Positions 27,352 through 34,389 of a stretch of DNA of 64,000 bases are shown piece after piece. The stretch is taken from NCBI GenBank assembly GCA_021292105.1, contig CM037862.1:33446245-33510244 (forward strand), given 5' to 3'. Both the position numbers and the translations under genes were made by a program. Position 1 is the first letter of the stretch; each line of letters starts with the position of its first letter. Under the pieces are notes generated by a model. The model was not told where the DNA came from and made no database searches. It saw only the letters and a list, made by a program, of their open reading frames with translations. This stretch comes from Anadara kagoshimensis (taxonomy: Eukaryota; Mollusca; Bivalvia; Arcoida; Arcidae).

Positions 27352-28240
27352 TTGAATTATTTAGACGACAAACTAAATTAATTTATTTTAGAGATCATTC
27401 GAATACATTTTTGTCGCTTAAATACGTCTCAAGAATATGTACATCTTTACGAAAACTAATTTCAGCGTTGTTGAAAAGACACTATATTAAACTGTCGGAA
27501 TGCTAAATTCCCTGCTATAAAATTGCATTTCAATAATTTAAATAAAAAAATAAAAACGTAACAAAAAAAAGAATATTGGGCTCAATAAAAAACTTTAAAT
27601 GTACTAAATGTTGCAAAAGATGTGATAACATCAATATTTGAGTTTTTTTTTTAAAATGAGCACGTGCGAATTTTTGTGAAAGTATTAGTTTTAATTCTTA
27701 TAAAAGTTGATAAAAAACAGGTTTTTTGTGTTTAATTTGTGGTACCCCTACTTGCAAATAATTTCTTTCTTTAAAAATGCCGAAATATGAGTTTTGTAAG
27801 AAATGATTTCATTTAACTGGTGCTAGACATATTTTTTTTGTCTGTCCAAAATAAACAACAGTTCCTCAATTACTATAAAGATAAAAATTTAACGAACACG
27901 GTGAATAATTAATGACGATTTGATCTATCCGCTACGTTTGGATTGATGTTTTCTCATTTTATGAATGGAGGAACAGATATAGTCATTATCGATCTTTAAG
28001 CATTCAACTACAGAGAACTAAAATTAGATCGCACAATCTTTGATTTTCATATTTTAAAATTACCCAAAAGGCGATAAATTAAATTTGAATTTCGAAAATT
28101 AATTTTTCTAAGAATCATTTACTTTTTTATATTAAAAACAAATTTCTAAATTCTGGAAAAACAATAAAATCGGTAAAATCTGAATTTTTTAATATACTAA
28201 GCTTACCTGCAACACAGATGAAATATTTCAAAGATGTCAT
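999..28240 (-). CDS. Secreted CAP / EGF-like / ShKT cysteine-rich protein (whole split gene)
   Basis: Nine coding exons on the minus strand: 28240-28207, 12580-12450, 8988-8764, 8020-7926, 4953-4868, 3984-3952, 3372-3271, 2531-2385 and probably 1045-999. Every junction has GT-AG ends and matching phase (1,0,0,2,1,1,1,1), giving 900 nt or 299 residues. Domain order: signal peptide 1 to about 23 (hydrophobic YFICVAVIL), CAP/SCP domain about 27-165, Cys-rich CAP tail 170-190, short linker, EGF-like module 202-235, ShKT module 238-284. CAP hallmarks are FHNEFRR, CKHFLT and HHYIGC; H36, E107 and H127 fit the conserved CAP His/Glu positions. By family knowledge this is a secreted, disulfide-rich extracellular protein; its substrate or partner cannot be told. 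The three Cys-rich 3' modules sit on phase 1-1 exons, typical of module shuffling. The architecture is well supported; the last exon is the weakest part. Confidence 0.8.
1046..2059. other. Last-intron sequence of the CAP gene (3' part)
   Basis: No recognised feature before the SINE target duplication at 2060. The ORF at 1451-1729 has biased, low-information composition and is not supported. Confidence 0.45.
2074..2350 (-). mobile_element. SINE family S1 copy, 5'-truncated, 14-bp TSD
   Basis: The sequence reads in reverse as tRNA-derived SINE S1: B-box region (ggtcgaaccc complement) near 2330, body, then the tail with tataagtgaaatattcttga and gacgttaaaca-type sequence near 2080-2120. It is flanked by a perfect 14-bp duplication gaattcatgactgt at 2060-2073 and 2351-2364. 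The A-box half of the head is missing, so the copy is truncated at its 5' end. It lies in the CAP intron. Confidence 0.88.
2385..2531 (-). CDS. CAP gene exon 8 (ShKT module)
   Basis: A 147-nt phase 1-1 exon (acceptor TATATTCCAG, donor GTAAGTAT). It encodes EECSNKEQYV, then DYDVCGTI, and ends FKEFCPETCGVC. Six cysteines with the closing C-P-x-T-C-G-x-C mark a ShKT domain. ShKT modules occur in many non-toxic secreted enzymes and matrix proteins, so this does not make the protein a toxin. A SINE target duplication ends 20 bp downstream of the donor. Confidence 0.85.
3045..3195 (+). repeat. R2 interspersed repeat, partial
   Basis: Carries the R2 landmarks aacaggaggtgcttcccctt and atggattggtatgtttgtttt. 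Diverged partial copy inside a CAP intron. Confidence 0.6.
3271..3372 (-). CDS. CAP gene exon 7 (EGF-like module)
   Basis: A 102-nt phase 1-1 exon encoding a six-cysteine module that starts ECRKTCQKQN and ends TTCTCTCIYGMGENCD. The spacing C-x3-C then C-T-C-T-C and G-x-x-C is the EGF-like type often placed between CAP and ShKT modules in marine invertebrates. Acceptor TTTTCATCAG, donor GTAAGTATG. Confidence 0.8.
3558..3880 (+). repeat. R1 interspersed repeat, near full length
   Basis: R1 is a family of about 310 bp starting near ggatatcataaactcag and ending in a conserved box (dyad aattgtattccgaaac, then tagtgctgtaaa) followed by ggtataatatgtaat. This copy has lost part of the end box. Confidence 0.6.
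3952..3984 (-). CDS. CAP gene exon 6 (33-nt linker micro-exon)
   Basis: Acceptor TCATTTTAG and donor GTAAGTTTG bracket 33 nt in phase 1-1 that encode VPCDKSTSDQC, a two-cysteine linker between the CAP tail and the EGF-like module. Since it is phase 1-1 and 11 codons long it could be skipped without changing the frame. Confidence 0.65.
4868..4953 (-). CDS. CAP gene exon 5 (Cys-rich C-terminal end of CAP region)
   Basis: An 86-nt exon encoding DVIAPAFKIGAPCTKC and ending FCEDGLC. The pattern G-x-P-C-x-x-C ... C-x-x-G-L-C is the familiar end of CAP proteins. It enters in phase 2 from the exon at 7926 and leaves in phase 1 at GTAAAG, a slightly weak donor. Confidence 0.82.
5380..5580 (+). repeat. 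R1 repeat, 5'-truncated
   Basis: Aligns by eye with the 3' two thirds of R1, ending ggccgtctagtgctgtaaaa and ggtataatatgtaatt. Confidence 0.65.
5600..5666. repeat. (TA)n microsatellite
   Basis: About 65 bp of nearly pure TA dinucleotide repeat. Confidence 0.95.
5667..7925. other. CAP intron, nothing recognised
   Basis: AT-rich intron sequence between exons 5 and 4 of the CAP gene. Short ORFs (for example 6915-7151 and 7212-7562, plus strand) have no recognised domain or splice context. Confidence 0.45.
7926..8020 (-). CDS. CAP gene exon 4 (end of CAP core)
   Basis: A 95-nt exon, acceptor ATGTTGACAG and donor GTAAGTTA. It encodes MINSKHHYIGCAVGESC and ends LLCLYEGG, matching the CAP pattern in which a GC pair is followed by a short Cys-containing strand and a G-G turn. 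It leaves in phase 2, as the following exon requires. Confidence 0.82.
8764..8988 (-). CDS. CAP gene exon 3 (CAP core)
   Basis: A 225-nt, phase 0-0 exon encoding residues 56-130. It starts HWSRKLQLQAEARISC, contains the CAP Glu in WTSEVK (E107), and ends CKHFLT, the first half of the CAP signature; H127 is the conserved histidine. Acceptor CTATTTTTAG and donor GTGAGTATG are good. The signature continues in the next exon as MINSKHHYIGC, which confirms the join. Confidence 0.85.
9108..9180 (-). repeat. R1 repeat, 3' end only
   Basis: Reverse copy of the R1 end box (tacagcactagacggtcgtt and attcctcatcagtagtg). Only the 3' end is present, as expected for a 5'-truncated retroposon. Confidence 0.65.
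10142..10379. mobile_element. MITE with about 35-bp inverted ends
   Basis: The left end ggctccagtttcacaatcat and the right end, reverse complemented (ggccctagtttcactatcat), match closely through ...tccttrgctaaga. About 238 bp, no ORF; non-autonomous DNA transposon. Confidence 0.65.
10386..10460 (-). repeat. R1 repeat, 3' end only
   Basis: Reverse R1 end box directly next to the MITE at 10142-10379; starts ttacagcactagacggtcgt. Confidence 0.65.
11561..12324. mobile_element. R3 palindromic MITE, long or interrupted copy
   Basis: The left R3 end (cgtccaacctgccttaaaga) is at 11563 and the right R3 end (ggcttgactgta) at 12313-12324, but about 590 bp of other sequence separates the halves. Either an insertion inside R3 or a longer R3 relative. 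No coding sequence is seen in the middle. Confidence 0.55.
12450..12580 (-). CDS. CAP gene exon 2 (end of signal peptide, start of CAP domain)
   Basis: A 131-nt exon preceded by a T-rich acceptor (GTTTTTGTAG) and ended by GTAAGTAGGG after KKM. It encodes residues 12-55, including KVFILRFHNEFRRWFANN, the first helix of the CAP fold with its conserved HN and R. It enters in phase 1 and leaves in phase 0, so it joins directly to HWSRKL in the next exon, the usual CAP M-x-W-S pattern. Confidence 0.8.
12768..13066 (+). repeat. R1 repeat, full length
   Basis: Starts at ggctggtgcactgaggatat (12784) and ends cggtcgtcttgtgctgtaaa; the best complete R1 example in the window along with 14175-14490. Confidence 0.7.
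14175..14490 (+). repeat. R1 repeat, full length
   Basis: Begins ggctggtgcccagaggatat, includes ttggtcctttgggtagctttt, ends cgtttagtgctgtaatatta and ggtataatatgtaattt. Confidence 0.72.
14795..15130 (+). repeat. R2 interspersed repeat, near full length but diverged
   Basis: R2 is a non-tRNA repeat of about 340 bp. Order of landmarks: cttatcaagttttatggcc, tattgttgataagt, gacgtc block, gtgtagctagctaaacagga, cccttccggagcacccggcc, tttttactttgctt, tggacatggat, tatgtttgttttt. This copy keeps all of them in weakened form. Confidence 0.6.
15440..15625 (+). repeat. R2 repeat, 3' part
   Basis: gcagctagttaaacaggaag, cttccgtagcacccggcc and gatgtggataagtacattt match the second half of R2. Confidence 0.6.
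15900..16225 (+). repeat. R2 repeat, full length
   Basis: All R2 landmarks in order, including gtagctagctaaacaggagg and acatggattattatgtttgt. Confidence 0.72.
17265..17475 (+). repeat. R2 repeat, internally deleted
   Basis: Has the 5' part and gtgtgtagcagctatccagg, then a shortened 3' part ending tagtatgtttgttttt. Confidence 0.55.
19460..19720 (+). repeat. R2 repeat, diverged
   Basis: ttttatggccgttgtgccaa, tattgttgataagtgtaatg and tttttactttgcttaagat fit R2 in order. Confidence 0.55.
20955..21130 (+). repeat. R2 repeat, 3' half, well preserved
   Basis: Begins cacacgtgacgggtgtagct and keeps cccttccggagcacccggcc and ggacatggataagtatgttg; probably younger than the neighbouring copies. Confidence 0.7.
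21497..22020 (+). repeat. Two adjacent R1 repeats
   Basis: One R1 copy ends near 21765 (ctagtactgtaaacttaaca, ggtataatgtgtaattt) and a second, internally deleted one follows at once (gatgatatcataaactcagt) and ends ggtataatatgtaattc. They may be a tandem duplication or insertion of one R1 behind another. Confidence 0.65.
22880..23010 (-). repeat. R2 repeat, 3' half
   Basis: Reverse R2: aaacaaacatactaatccat, aagcagagtaaaaactttgg, gtagctacacctgccacgt. Confidence 0.65.
23272..23565 (-). repeat. R2 repeat, near full length
   Basis: Reverse R2 from aaacaaacatactaatccat through gaggccgggtgctccggaag to atactgtgatgacggccata. Close in sequence to the R2 at 20955, in opposite orientation. Confidence 0.7.
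24795..25000 (-). repeat. R1 repeat, partial
   Basis: Reverse R1: acagcacaagacggccgttt, tcatcagtagtgcttgg, aatactttgcatgagggagt. Confidence 0.65.
25857..26244 (+). mobile_element. SINE family S2, full length
   Basis: The head is tRNA-like (tRNA-Arg type): A-box tggcctaatggataaga and B-box gagttcgagtcccgctc. The body follows (cattatactg complement, gcgacttta) and the 3' end is gatgcgacgttaagcaac with a caaccaacc tail. Possible diverged target duplication: ttatcctaca upstream against tattcctaca downstream. It inserted into the large CAP intron. Confidence 0.85.
26605..26950 (+). repeat. Tandem duplication, about 175-bp unit
   Basis: Units 26605-26779 and 26780-26950 are almost identical (aagaggcgaaatgggcattt, ggttgaccacg, attttgcgtgtagga). 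Each unit also carries a smaller internal repeat, gtaggaatagagggaa. Recent by the low divergence. Confidence 0.85.
27217..27352. repeat. (TTTA)n microsatellite
   Basis: About 135 bp of TTTA repeat with a few interruptions. The LFIY-type ORFs over it are artefacts. Confidence 0.95.
28207..28240 (-). CDS. CAP gene coding exon 1 (start codon, signal peptide N-terminus)
   Basis: ATG at 28240, eleven codons (MTSLKYFICVA) and one extra base before a GTAAGC donor. Joined in phase 1 to the exon at 12580 it reads MTSLKYFICVAVILTSELQS, a normal signal peptide with a hydrophobic core. The exon is too short for ORF finders and was chosen because phase and hydrophobicity fit. The intron that follows is about 15.6 kb, so a cDNA is the real proof. 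Confidence 0.65.
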
Positions 28241-28561
28241 ATTCCCTGTTACTGATTAAATGTTGGCTTAGCACATAACTATAATTGTTACCTCCAACAT
28301 CGAAGATGTGTCTTACTTTATTTGAAGGACAAAGCTACAACATGTTGACTTGACTTGACCGTGGGTGTTAGTAGTCAGATATCTCATCAGCCAATCGGGA
28401 CGAGTTAATATGATAACTCTATTGACAATTGCTTTTGATATTATTGTTTTTCTTTGTCTGTAAGTTCTCAGATTTTTTTGATTTTTTTTTATATTATATT
28501 TTTTTTTGAATTTTCCAAAGAACAGTGCGTAAAAATCTAAAATTTATCATCTGAATGAAAC

Positions 28562-28726
28562 ACAGTCCAATCTGCCTTCAAGTCCATCTCTATATAAGGG
28601 CCACCTGCTTATAAAAGTCGATCAGTAGAATTGTATCGCAATTGTTCTTTATATTTTTTGAACCTGTATATAAAGGTGACAGTACTTGTTCCCTTGGGTG
28701 GCCTTTATAGACTCGTTTTACTATTA
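28562..28726. mobile_element. R3 palindromic MITE
   Basis: R3 consensus ends are acagtccaacctgcct and ggcctttatagacaggtttg-actgt, forming roughly 30-bp terminal inverted repeats around a core agtagaattgtatcccaatt. This copy is nearly complete, about 300 bp upstream of the CAP start codon. Confidence 0.72.
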
Positions 28727-28858
28727 AAAATTGTATTTGTAAATTCTCTGATTTTTATAAAAAAAAAATTCTTATAAGCATACTGTTATATTGCATTTTT
28801 TTTTAATTTTCCGATAAAATGCTTAAAATCTAAAATATGACATCTGCTCAAATGAAAC

Positions 28859-29203
28859 TCAGTCCTACCTGCCTTCAATGCCACCTGTATATAAGGGACA
28901 CCTACTTATAAAGGCCAGTAGAATTGACGTATCACCGGCAATGTTTTTGTATGTTCCGACACCGGTCGCCATCACAGTACCAAAACAGCGTCACGGCAAC
29001 AAAGGACGTACTGGTGTAAGTGACGTCATAAAATGGGATAATTCAGGCAGAGTTTTTATTCTTTGTGTGTGTAATTCAAGCATGTCGGGCCTTTGTTGGA
29101 ATATTGTGGGCTTGTCCGGCGATACGTTAATTGTATCATTCATATTTTTTTAACCTGAATATAAAGACCACTTTACTTGTTCCCTTGGGTGGCTTTTATA
29201 AAC
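28859..29203. mobile_element. R3 MITE interrupted by an R4 MITE
   Basis: Left R3 part 28859-28926 (cctgccttcaatgccacctg) and right part 29129-29203 (tgttcccttgggtggctttt) surround an R4 element. The R3 core sequence gaattgtatc gives the pre-insertion site. Confidence 0.75.
28927..29128. mobile_element. R4 foldback MITE nested in R3
   Basis: Ends acgtatcaccggc and gtccggcgatacgt are inverted repeats; the interior is also largely palindromic. The flanks are aattg on both sides (28922-28926, 29129-29133), consistent with a 5-bp target duplication judged against the intact R3 core. Confidence 0.75.
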
Positions 29204-29209
29204 ATTCAT

Positions 29210-29648
29210 AATTTTTTGTTAAGAAATTAGTTGGTAAGACGGGAATTTTCTGACTTTATATATTAACTTTAAAGAATACTTTTACCGATTTTTTAATTGT
29301 TGGGTTGATATAATTTTGATTTTATAAAAAATTGTAAGTCGGATAAAAATTGAAGCATAAATAAAAACGATATTGCAGATTTTACCTGAACTCGGTGCAT
29401 AACGATATCGATAAGCCGATATTTTGTAGATGCGGTGCTATGACGTCACAACAGTATCGAGCGAATGTGTAGTATTCTAACAAGTCATACAAGAGAACCC
29501 ATTTTTTGTTGACCCTAGATTTAGGGTATTCGAGCCATCAGGTAGTAGAAATAACCGCCCTTAAAATTATTTGGGAAAAAGACAAAATTGATCAAAAAAA
29601 TGCCAAGAAGCATACGACGGCAAAGAGAGAGAGAGAGAAGCATACGAC

Positions 29649-29691
<43 letters not shown>

Positions 29692-30260
29692 GTGGGATGA
29701 AATGTTATTGAAAAAAAACCGATAGCGTGGGAGGAAATGTTATTTCGAAAAATAAAAACGATAGCGTGGGATTAAAACTTTCTGACAGGAGACAGGTATT
29801 GAACAAATTAATCAGATACACGCGGCAATAGTAATCAAATTTATTAATTTTACACATAAATTTTACAACATATATTGTTAAATTCACAAGAACAAATTTC
29901 GAGTTAACCGACTGGTTAAGCTAACACGCAAGTCCAGAAGGATAACACCTCTAGTCCGAAATTCTTAATTTTTGGTCAGAAATTTCAGACTATATAACTC
30001 CCCGTATTATGTGCTCAATAGAGACACATGATAATGATTCCAGAACATGTAGTCCTCTCTAAAGTCCCGGTATCAACAAAAAAAGGTATTGTATGCATTT
30101 TTAATTTATTTTTAGTAATTAACAAAAGTCAGTTATCGTGGAAACGATAACAAAATTATTTATTACCTCACTCTGTTGGTCGCATTATTTAAATCTGACA
30201 TCGCAAGACTGTATGTGGTATTCACAAGCTGTAATTAAAACACAGATGTTTGTGTTGGCC
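29210..30260. other. Intergenic sequence without recognised genes
   Basis: Contains a short duplication (agcatacgacggcaaagaga twice) and a (GA)n run at 29614-29690. No supported coding region. Confidence 0.45.
29614..29690. repeat. (GA)n microsatellite with duplicated preface
   Basis: gcatacgacggcaaa occurs twice, each time followed by GA repeats; the second run is about 45 bp. Confidence 0.9.
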
Positions 30261-30267
30261 TCAACTG

Positions 30268-30462
30268 ACGTATCGCTGGCCACGCCCACAATGTTCCGAC
30301 AAAGACCTGGCATAGTTGAATGACACACAAAAAGAATGAAAAGTCGGCCTGAATTGCGCCGTCACTGACACTACTACGTCATCAGTTTCCGAGGCGTGAC
30401 GCTGCTTTGGTACCGTGATGTCGGCCTTTGTCGGAACAATGTGGGCGTGGCTGGCGATGCGT
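30268..30462. mobile_element. R4 foldback MITE
   Basis: Inverted ends acgtatcgctggccacgccc and gggcgtggctggcgatgcgt, inner match gttccgacaaag against ctttgtcggaac. Flanks caact and caatt. About 195 bp, no ORF. Confidence 0.8.
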
Positions 30463-31200
30463 CAATTAAAGGCATGAACAAAGGTATTGACAAACTGACA
30501 AACCTTGTGAAATCTTGGAAATCATTTGTGTGACTAAAACAAAAAAGTCGATGGGAGGGGGGGGGGGGGATGTTTCCTTACAATTAAATTTGTCTGAATA
30601 TGAAATCGAACCATTTTGAGAGTTTCTGCGAAAAATAGTTTTCAACAATTTTACATTCCTTACTAGATACTAGATAGACATCTTTGTAAGCAGTTCTGCT
30701 TCTGTGATGCTTCTTAATAGTTTTCTCTGTATGGTACGATTTGCTGCGAATGGTCATATCCTATATATATAGCAACTGGGATTGAATATGATTGGGTGTT
30801 TTGGTCAGAATTTATTGACATTGGATTTAAAAGCATTGACAGACGGGGACTTTACAACAAAGTTAGCAAGTGTGTTTCATCAGTCTATGACTACACGTGA
30901 GACCAGAGTACTCCACTGTGAAGTTCAGTTTTACACTTTTTTGGAATTTATCTGGTGGGTAGTGCAAAAAGAAGTCCTACCAATCTTAGTTCGTATTTCC
31001 CGCTTGTCTGTATTCAGTATTATTAAATCATATTCTTTCGTATTTCGTAAAACATGCCAAGGGCACCGAAACGTTTGAATACTGGCATTTGCTGCTTGTT
31101 CTAATAAACATGGAGGTGTTTAACAAGGCATACTATGGAGTAAGTTCTTTCCTAAGTATGACTTAGGAACAAATTTTTTCTAAGTCTGTTTCACGAAACC

Positions 31201-31245
31201 GTTCTTAGTTTAGGAATGTTCCTACTTCTTTCCTAAACTAAGAAC
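31201..31245. repeat. Perfect 15-bp hairpin stem
   Basis: gttcttagtttagga and its exact complement tcctaaactaagaac are separated by 15 bp. Nearby cctaag and cttagg words suggest the core of a decayed foldback MITE. Confidence 0.6.
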
Positions 31246-31663
31246 AGGCATAAGACACGTTCGTAAAACACAAGGGTTTGAACTTTGGAAACGTACGTGA
31301 AACCCGCCCTTGGTCTACGTGTTTCATTGCATACCAAATCCAGAGATACCCGTCTCATCTATGTACCAAATATCTTTTTCCAACTGAATCAGGAATGCGC
31401 ACGCGCACTCGCGTAAATGTTTTGAAAATGATAACAAAGTAATTATATGACGTGTTTTATCATTAGGTAACATATTTAGTGACTCTTATAAGGTTCATAT
31501 ATGAAAATAACTTGGCATTTAACTCTGCTAAATTTATCTTTAATTTCTTTTATTACAAGTACCCACCTATGATACAGATCTGTTAAAAGTTTAACACTGA
31601 GCTAACGAAAAGGAGTCAATGCTCGACTACCGAGGGCCAAGTGGTCGAAACGCTGCCGAGAGA

Positions 31664-32004
31664 GTTGAGTTGAGTAATGGTGTTTAACGTCCCAGTCAAT
31701 AATATATCACTTATATCGAGACGTCGCCAGCTATAAGCGAATGTGCAGACATTTTGCCTGTGCGTTGCGCTGATGGCATTATACAGCAGGGTTCTTTATC
31801 GTGCCAAGCCTACCAAGACACGGGACCTCGTTTATCTTAGGTTCCCATCCGAAAGAATCGTAACCTTCATTTCGTAATGCCGAGTGCTTGGCGAAAGAAC
31901 AGTCACTACCCACTTTTAAGTCTTGGGTCAGACCCGGCCGAGGTTCGAACCCACGACCTCCCACTTACGGAGCGAGCACTCTACCAACTGAGCTAATTAT
32001 ATAT
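31664..32004 (-). mobile_element. SINE family S1, full length, 16-bp TSD
   Basis: Reverse copy with tRNA-like head (A-box complement ccaactgagcta, B-box complement ggttcgaaccc), body and tail (ttgactgggacgttaaacac complement). Perfect duplication aaacgctgccgagaga at 31648-31663 and 32005-32020. The best-bounded S1 copy, 341 bp. Confidence 0.92.
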
Positions 32005-32020
32005 AAACGCTGCCGAGAGA

Positions 32021-33076
32021 TAGATAGCAACTGCCGAGATATACTACTGTATTTCCATAAATTGAGTGCACATGGTTTTTATTATTTCTTTAATTGAAAA
32101 TGTTTCCAATAAACTATCAATAAAATGCATTTAAAATGCACTGACCTAACCCAATTATATTTTTAATTAAAAACATTATTGTTCAGTTCTCTGGTAGATA
32201 GAAAAATTTTGCAAAAATTTTGGAAATTTGATCAAGTTTATACACCAATTGGGCCTCATTCAAAGTTACATCAGGGCATTTAGGGTCAGGTAGGTCACTG
32301 TTGTTCTGTTTTTTTTTCAGGTGTGATCATCTATGACATAACTTTTATAGTTGTTCCAAGTAAGAAGGTAAAGAAGGAATAATTTTGACATAGTCATATT
32401 TGTTTTTTTTTAAGTTAAAAAGTTAAAAAATTGCATTGTGTACAGAATTAAGTTCACTTTATCATGAATGATAAATCTTTTTTCCTATTAGGTCAGAATA
32501 TTTTGTATTAAGTTTTGAAAATTTTTGTGAGTTTGTTGGAAAATTCGACTTTATTCTTGCATTTTCCATGTGCACTGAATTTGTGGTAATACAGTAGTAG
32601 CCAACAAAAGTCCAAGATGAGCTGGCTTCTCGAAACTTTTTTTTAGTTTAGAGTTAAACTTTGGACCGGTCTGTATTGTATATACGGATACTCTCTCATT
32701 TGAGCTGTGTATCCCGTGACCAAGCTTAAGTGGGCAAAATGACGTCATAAACATTATTTTGGTTCTTGTATATGCTTCATGTCTCACCAGACAGTATATG
32801 ACACATGACTCGTGTTTCAACCCTTAATTCAGCGTGTGTAGAATATATTTTATCCATAATAAACGTGAAATATACTTTCTAGGCATTAAATAAGCTTTAT
32901 TTCCGTAATGTCAAACGTGATTCATATAATAACTAGATAAATGACAAACTGAGGTTTCAATTACAGAGCAATGAGTTCTTATTTTTTCTCGATATTTTGT
33001 TTCAATAAGAATTGGAAATGTCAAATTGGAGACCCAATAATTACGTTATGTTTATGTGTATAGATATAAAAGTATG
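32021..33076. other. Intergenic, nothing recognised
   Basis: AT-rich sequence without repeat-family matches or supportable coding exons. Confidence 0.45.
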
Positions 33077-33084
33077 TAACCCCT

Positions 33085-33191
33085 GTAGCAACCCACTTTG
33101 AAAAAATTACGCACTTTGAGCTTGTCCCGAATTTAACGCGATTTGAAATTTTTTTTTCAAAGTGCGTAATTTTTTCAAAGTGGGTTGCTAC
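33085..33191. mobile_element. 107-bp MITE with perfect 35-bp inverted repeats
   Basis: Ends gtagcaacccactttgaaaa and its exact complement; the match runs 35 bp without error (33085-33119 and 33157-33191). The 8-bp flanks taacccct and aaacccct differ at one base, which fits a hAT-like target duplication. Only 37 bp lie between the repeats. Confidence 0.85.
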
Positions 33192-33372
33192 AAACCCCTT
33201 ATGCCACAACTCCAAAGATTTCAACTAAAGTAATTTTACTCGAGAAAATAACATTGTTTAGAAATACATGTACCACATTTTAGCGAATTCACGATTGAAG
33301 GGACTTTCTAATTTTATTTTTACTACTACTAATATTACTAGAAAATATAATAATAATAATAATAATAATAAT

Positions 33373-33552
33373 GCAGTCAAACCTGTCTATAAAGGCCATC
33401 CAAGAGAACTAGCAAAAGCGGCCTTTATGACAGGTGACCTTTATATACAGGTTCAAAAATTATGAATAAAGAACAACTGGGATAAAATTCTACTGGTCTT
33501 TATAAGCAGGTGGCCCTTATATAGAGGTGGCCGTTAAGGCAGTTTGGACTGT
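33373..33552. mobile_element. R3 palindromic MITE, complete
   Basis: Starts gcagtcaaacctgtctataa and ends ggcagtttggactgt. It lies in a (TAA)n tract, so the target duplication cannot be read. Confidence 0.8.
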
Positions 33553-34099
33553 AATAATAATTATAAATATGTACATATCAACAATTCCTTGACGTACAAA
33601 ATTATCATTTGAAATGTAATTAATATCCAACCATTAAATTGGCTTATGAAACACTAAAAGACAAAAGAAGAATGTGTCAAAATCCACTTCTTGAATTTAA
33701 TCATAAAATTCATTAAAAATGTGGTACATGACAAATGAATCCAAAACCTAAAGAGCTGTTCATCGCTACAAAATTTTTAAAAAACATATTGATTATAAAA
33801 TCTTTTTCTCCTGTTAAATATATTGAAATTGAAAAAAATGGTTGAATGGGCACATTAAAATATTTGAAACTGGCATCTAAATTGAAATTACTGAAATCGA
33901 TTACTGCTTTGTGTTCGTTTTGATAAGAGTAAAACCGGAAACGGGGGACAGGCGGGGATGAATGTTTATTGTGTTAACAGAAAACGTATCACAGCATTGG
34001 GGAAATTAATTTAAAATGTTCATTGTTTCAAATAAAAACGTATCAGAGAATTGACATTATCTATAAACTATAAACATCGGCAGCTTTGATTTCATTTTA

Positions 34100-34380
34100 T
34101 GGTGTTCTGATAGGGCCAAATTTACATTATCCTTCTTCGACCTCAACGCAGAGAAACGAAGGGGCGAAGAAACGGTGTCAAAGGAACGAGGACACGATGG
34201 CAAAGGAATGAAGATTCGAAGGCGATGTAGCGAAGGTGCTGAGATACACAGGCGAAGCCCGGGTAGTATTCGCCATCGTAATTTCGCTCTTTTGATAAAC
34301 ATTGTATTGTTTCCCACATTCGCTTCTTCGCGTTTAGGTCAAAGGAGCAACAATGCTAATTTGGCCCTAAAAGTACACCA
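34100..34380. mobile_element. MITE with about 50-bp inverted ends
   Basis: Left tggtgttctgatagggccaa and right end complement tggtgtacttttagggccaa stay similar for about 50 bp. Flanks ttcatttta and tacatttta match at 8 of 9 bases. 281 bp; hAT-like by target-site length. Confidence 0.72.
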
Positions 34381-34389
34381 TACATTTTA

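Larger units (their letters stand above)
12581..28206. other. First intron of the CAP gene (15.6 kb)
   Basis: The intron holds R1 copies (12768, 14178, 21497, 21766, 24795 reversed), R2 copies (14795, 15440, 15900, 17265, 19460, 20955, then reversed at 22880 and 23272), one S2 SINE (25857), a tandem duplication (26605) and a (TTTA)n block (27217). Stretches between them, such as 13100-14150, 16230-17260, 17480-19450, 19730-20950 and 27360-28200, show nothing recognisable. Confidence 0.55.

Noticed and set aside
27180..27506. ORFs of repeated LFIY residues
   Set aside because: Translation of a (TTTA)n microsatellite.
28241..28340. Promoter of the CAP gene with TATA box
   Set aside because: Only weak AT-rich candidates (such as the complement of aactataattg) and no transcription start data; not reported as a feature.
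30782..31078. Plus-strand 98-residue ORF (FGQNLLTLDLKALTDGDF)
   Set aside because: No recognisable family, no splice context, surrounded by MITEs; probably chance or unrecognised repeat.
31779..32097. ORFs reading RGFEPRPGLTQDLK or GRGSNPRPPTYG and similar at other sites
   Set aside because: These recurrent phrases are translations of the S1 and S2 SINE heads, not genes.
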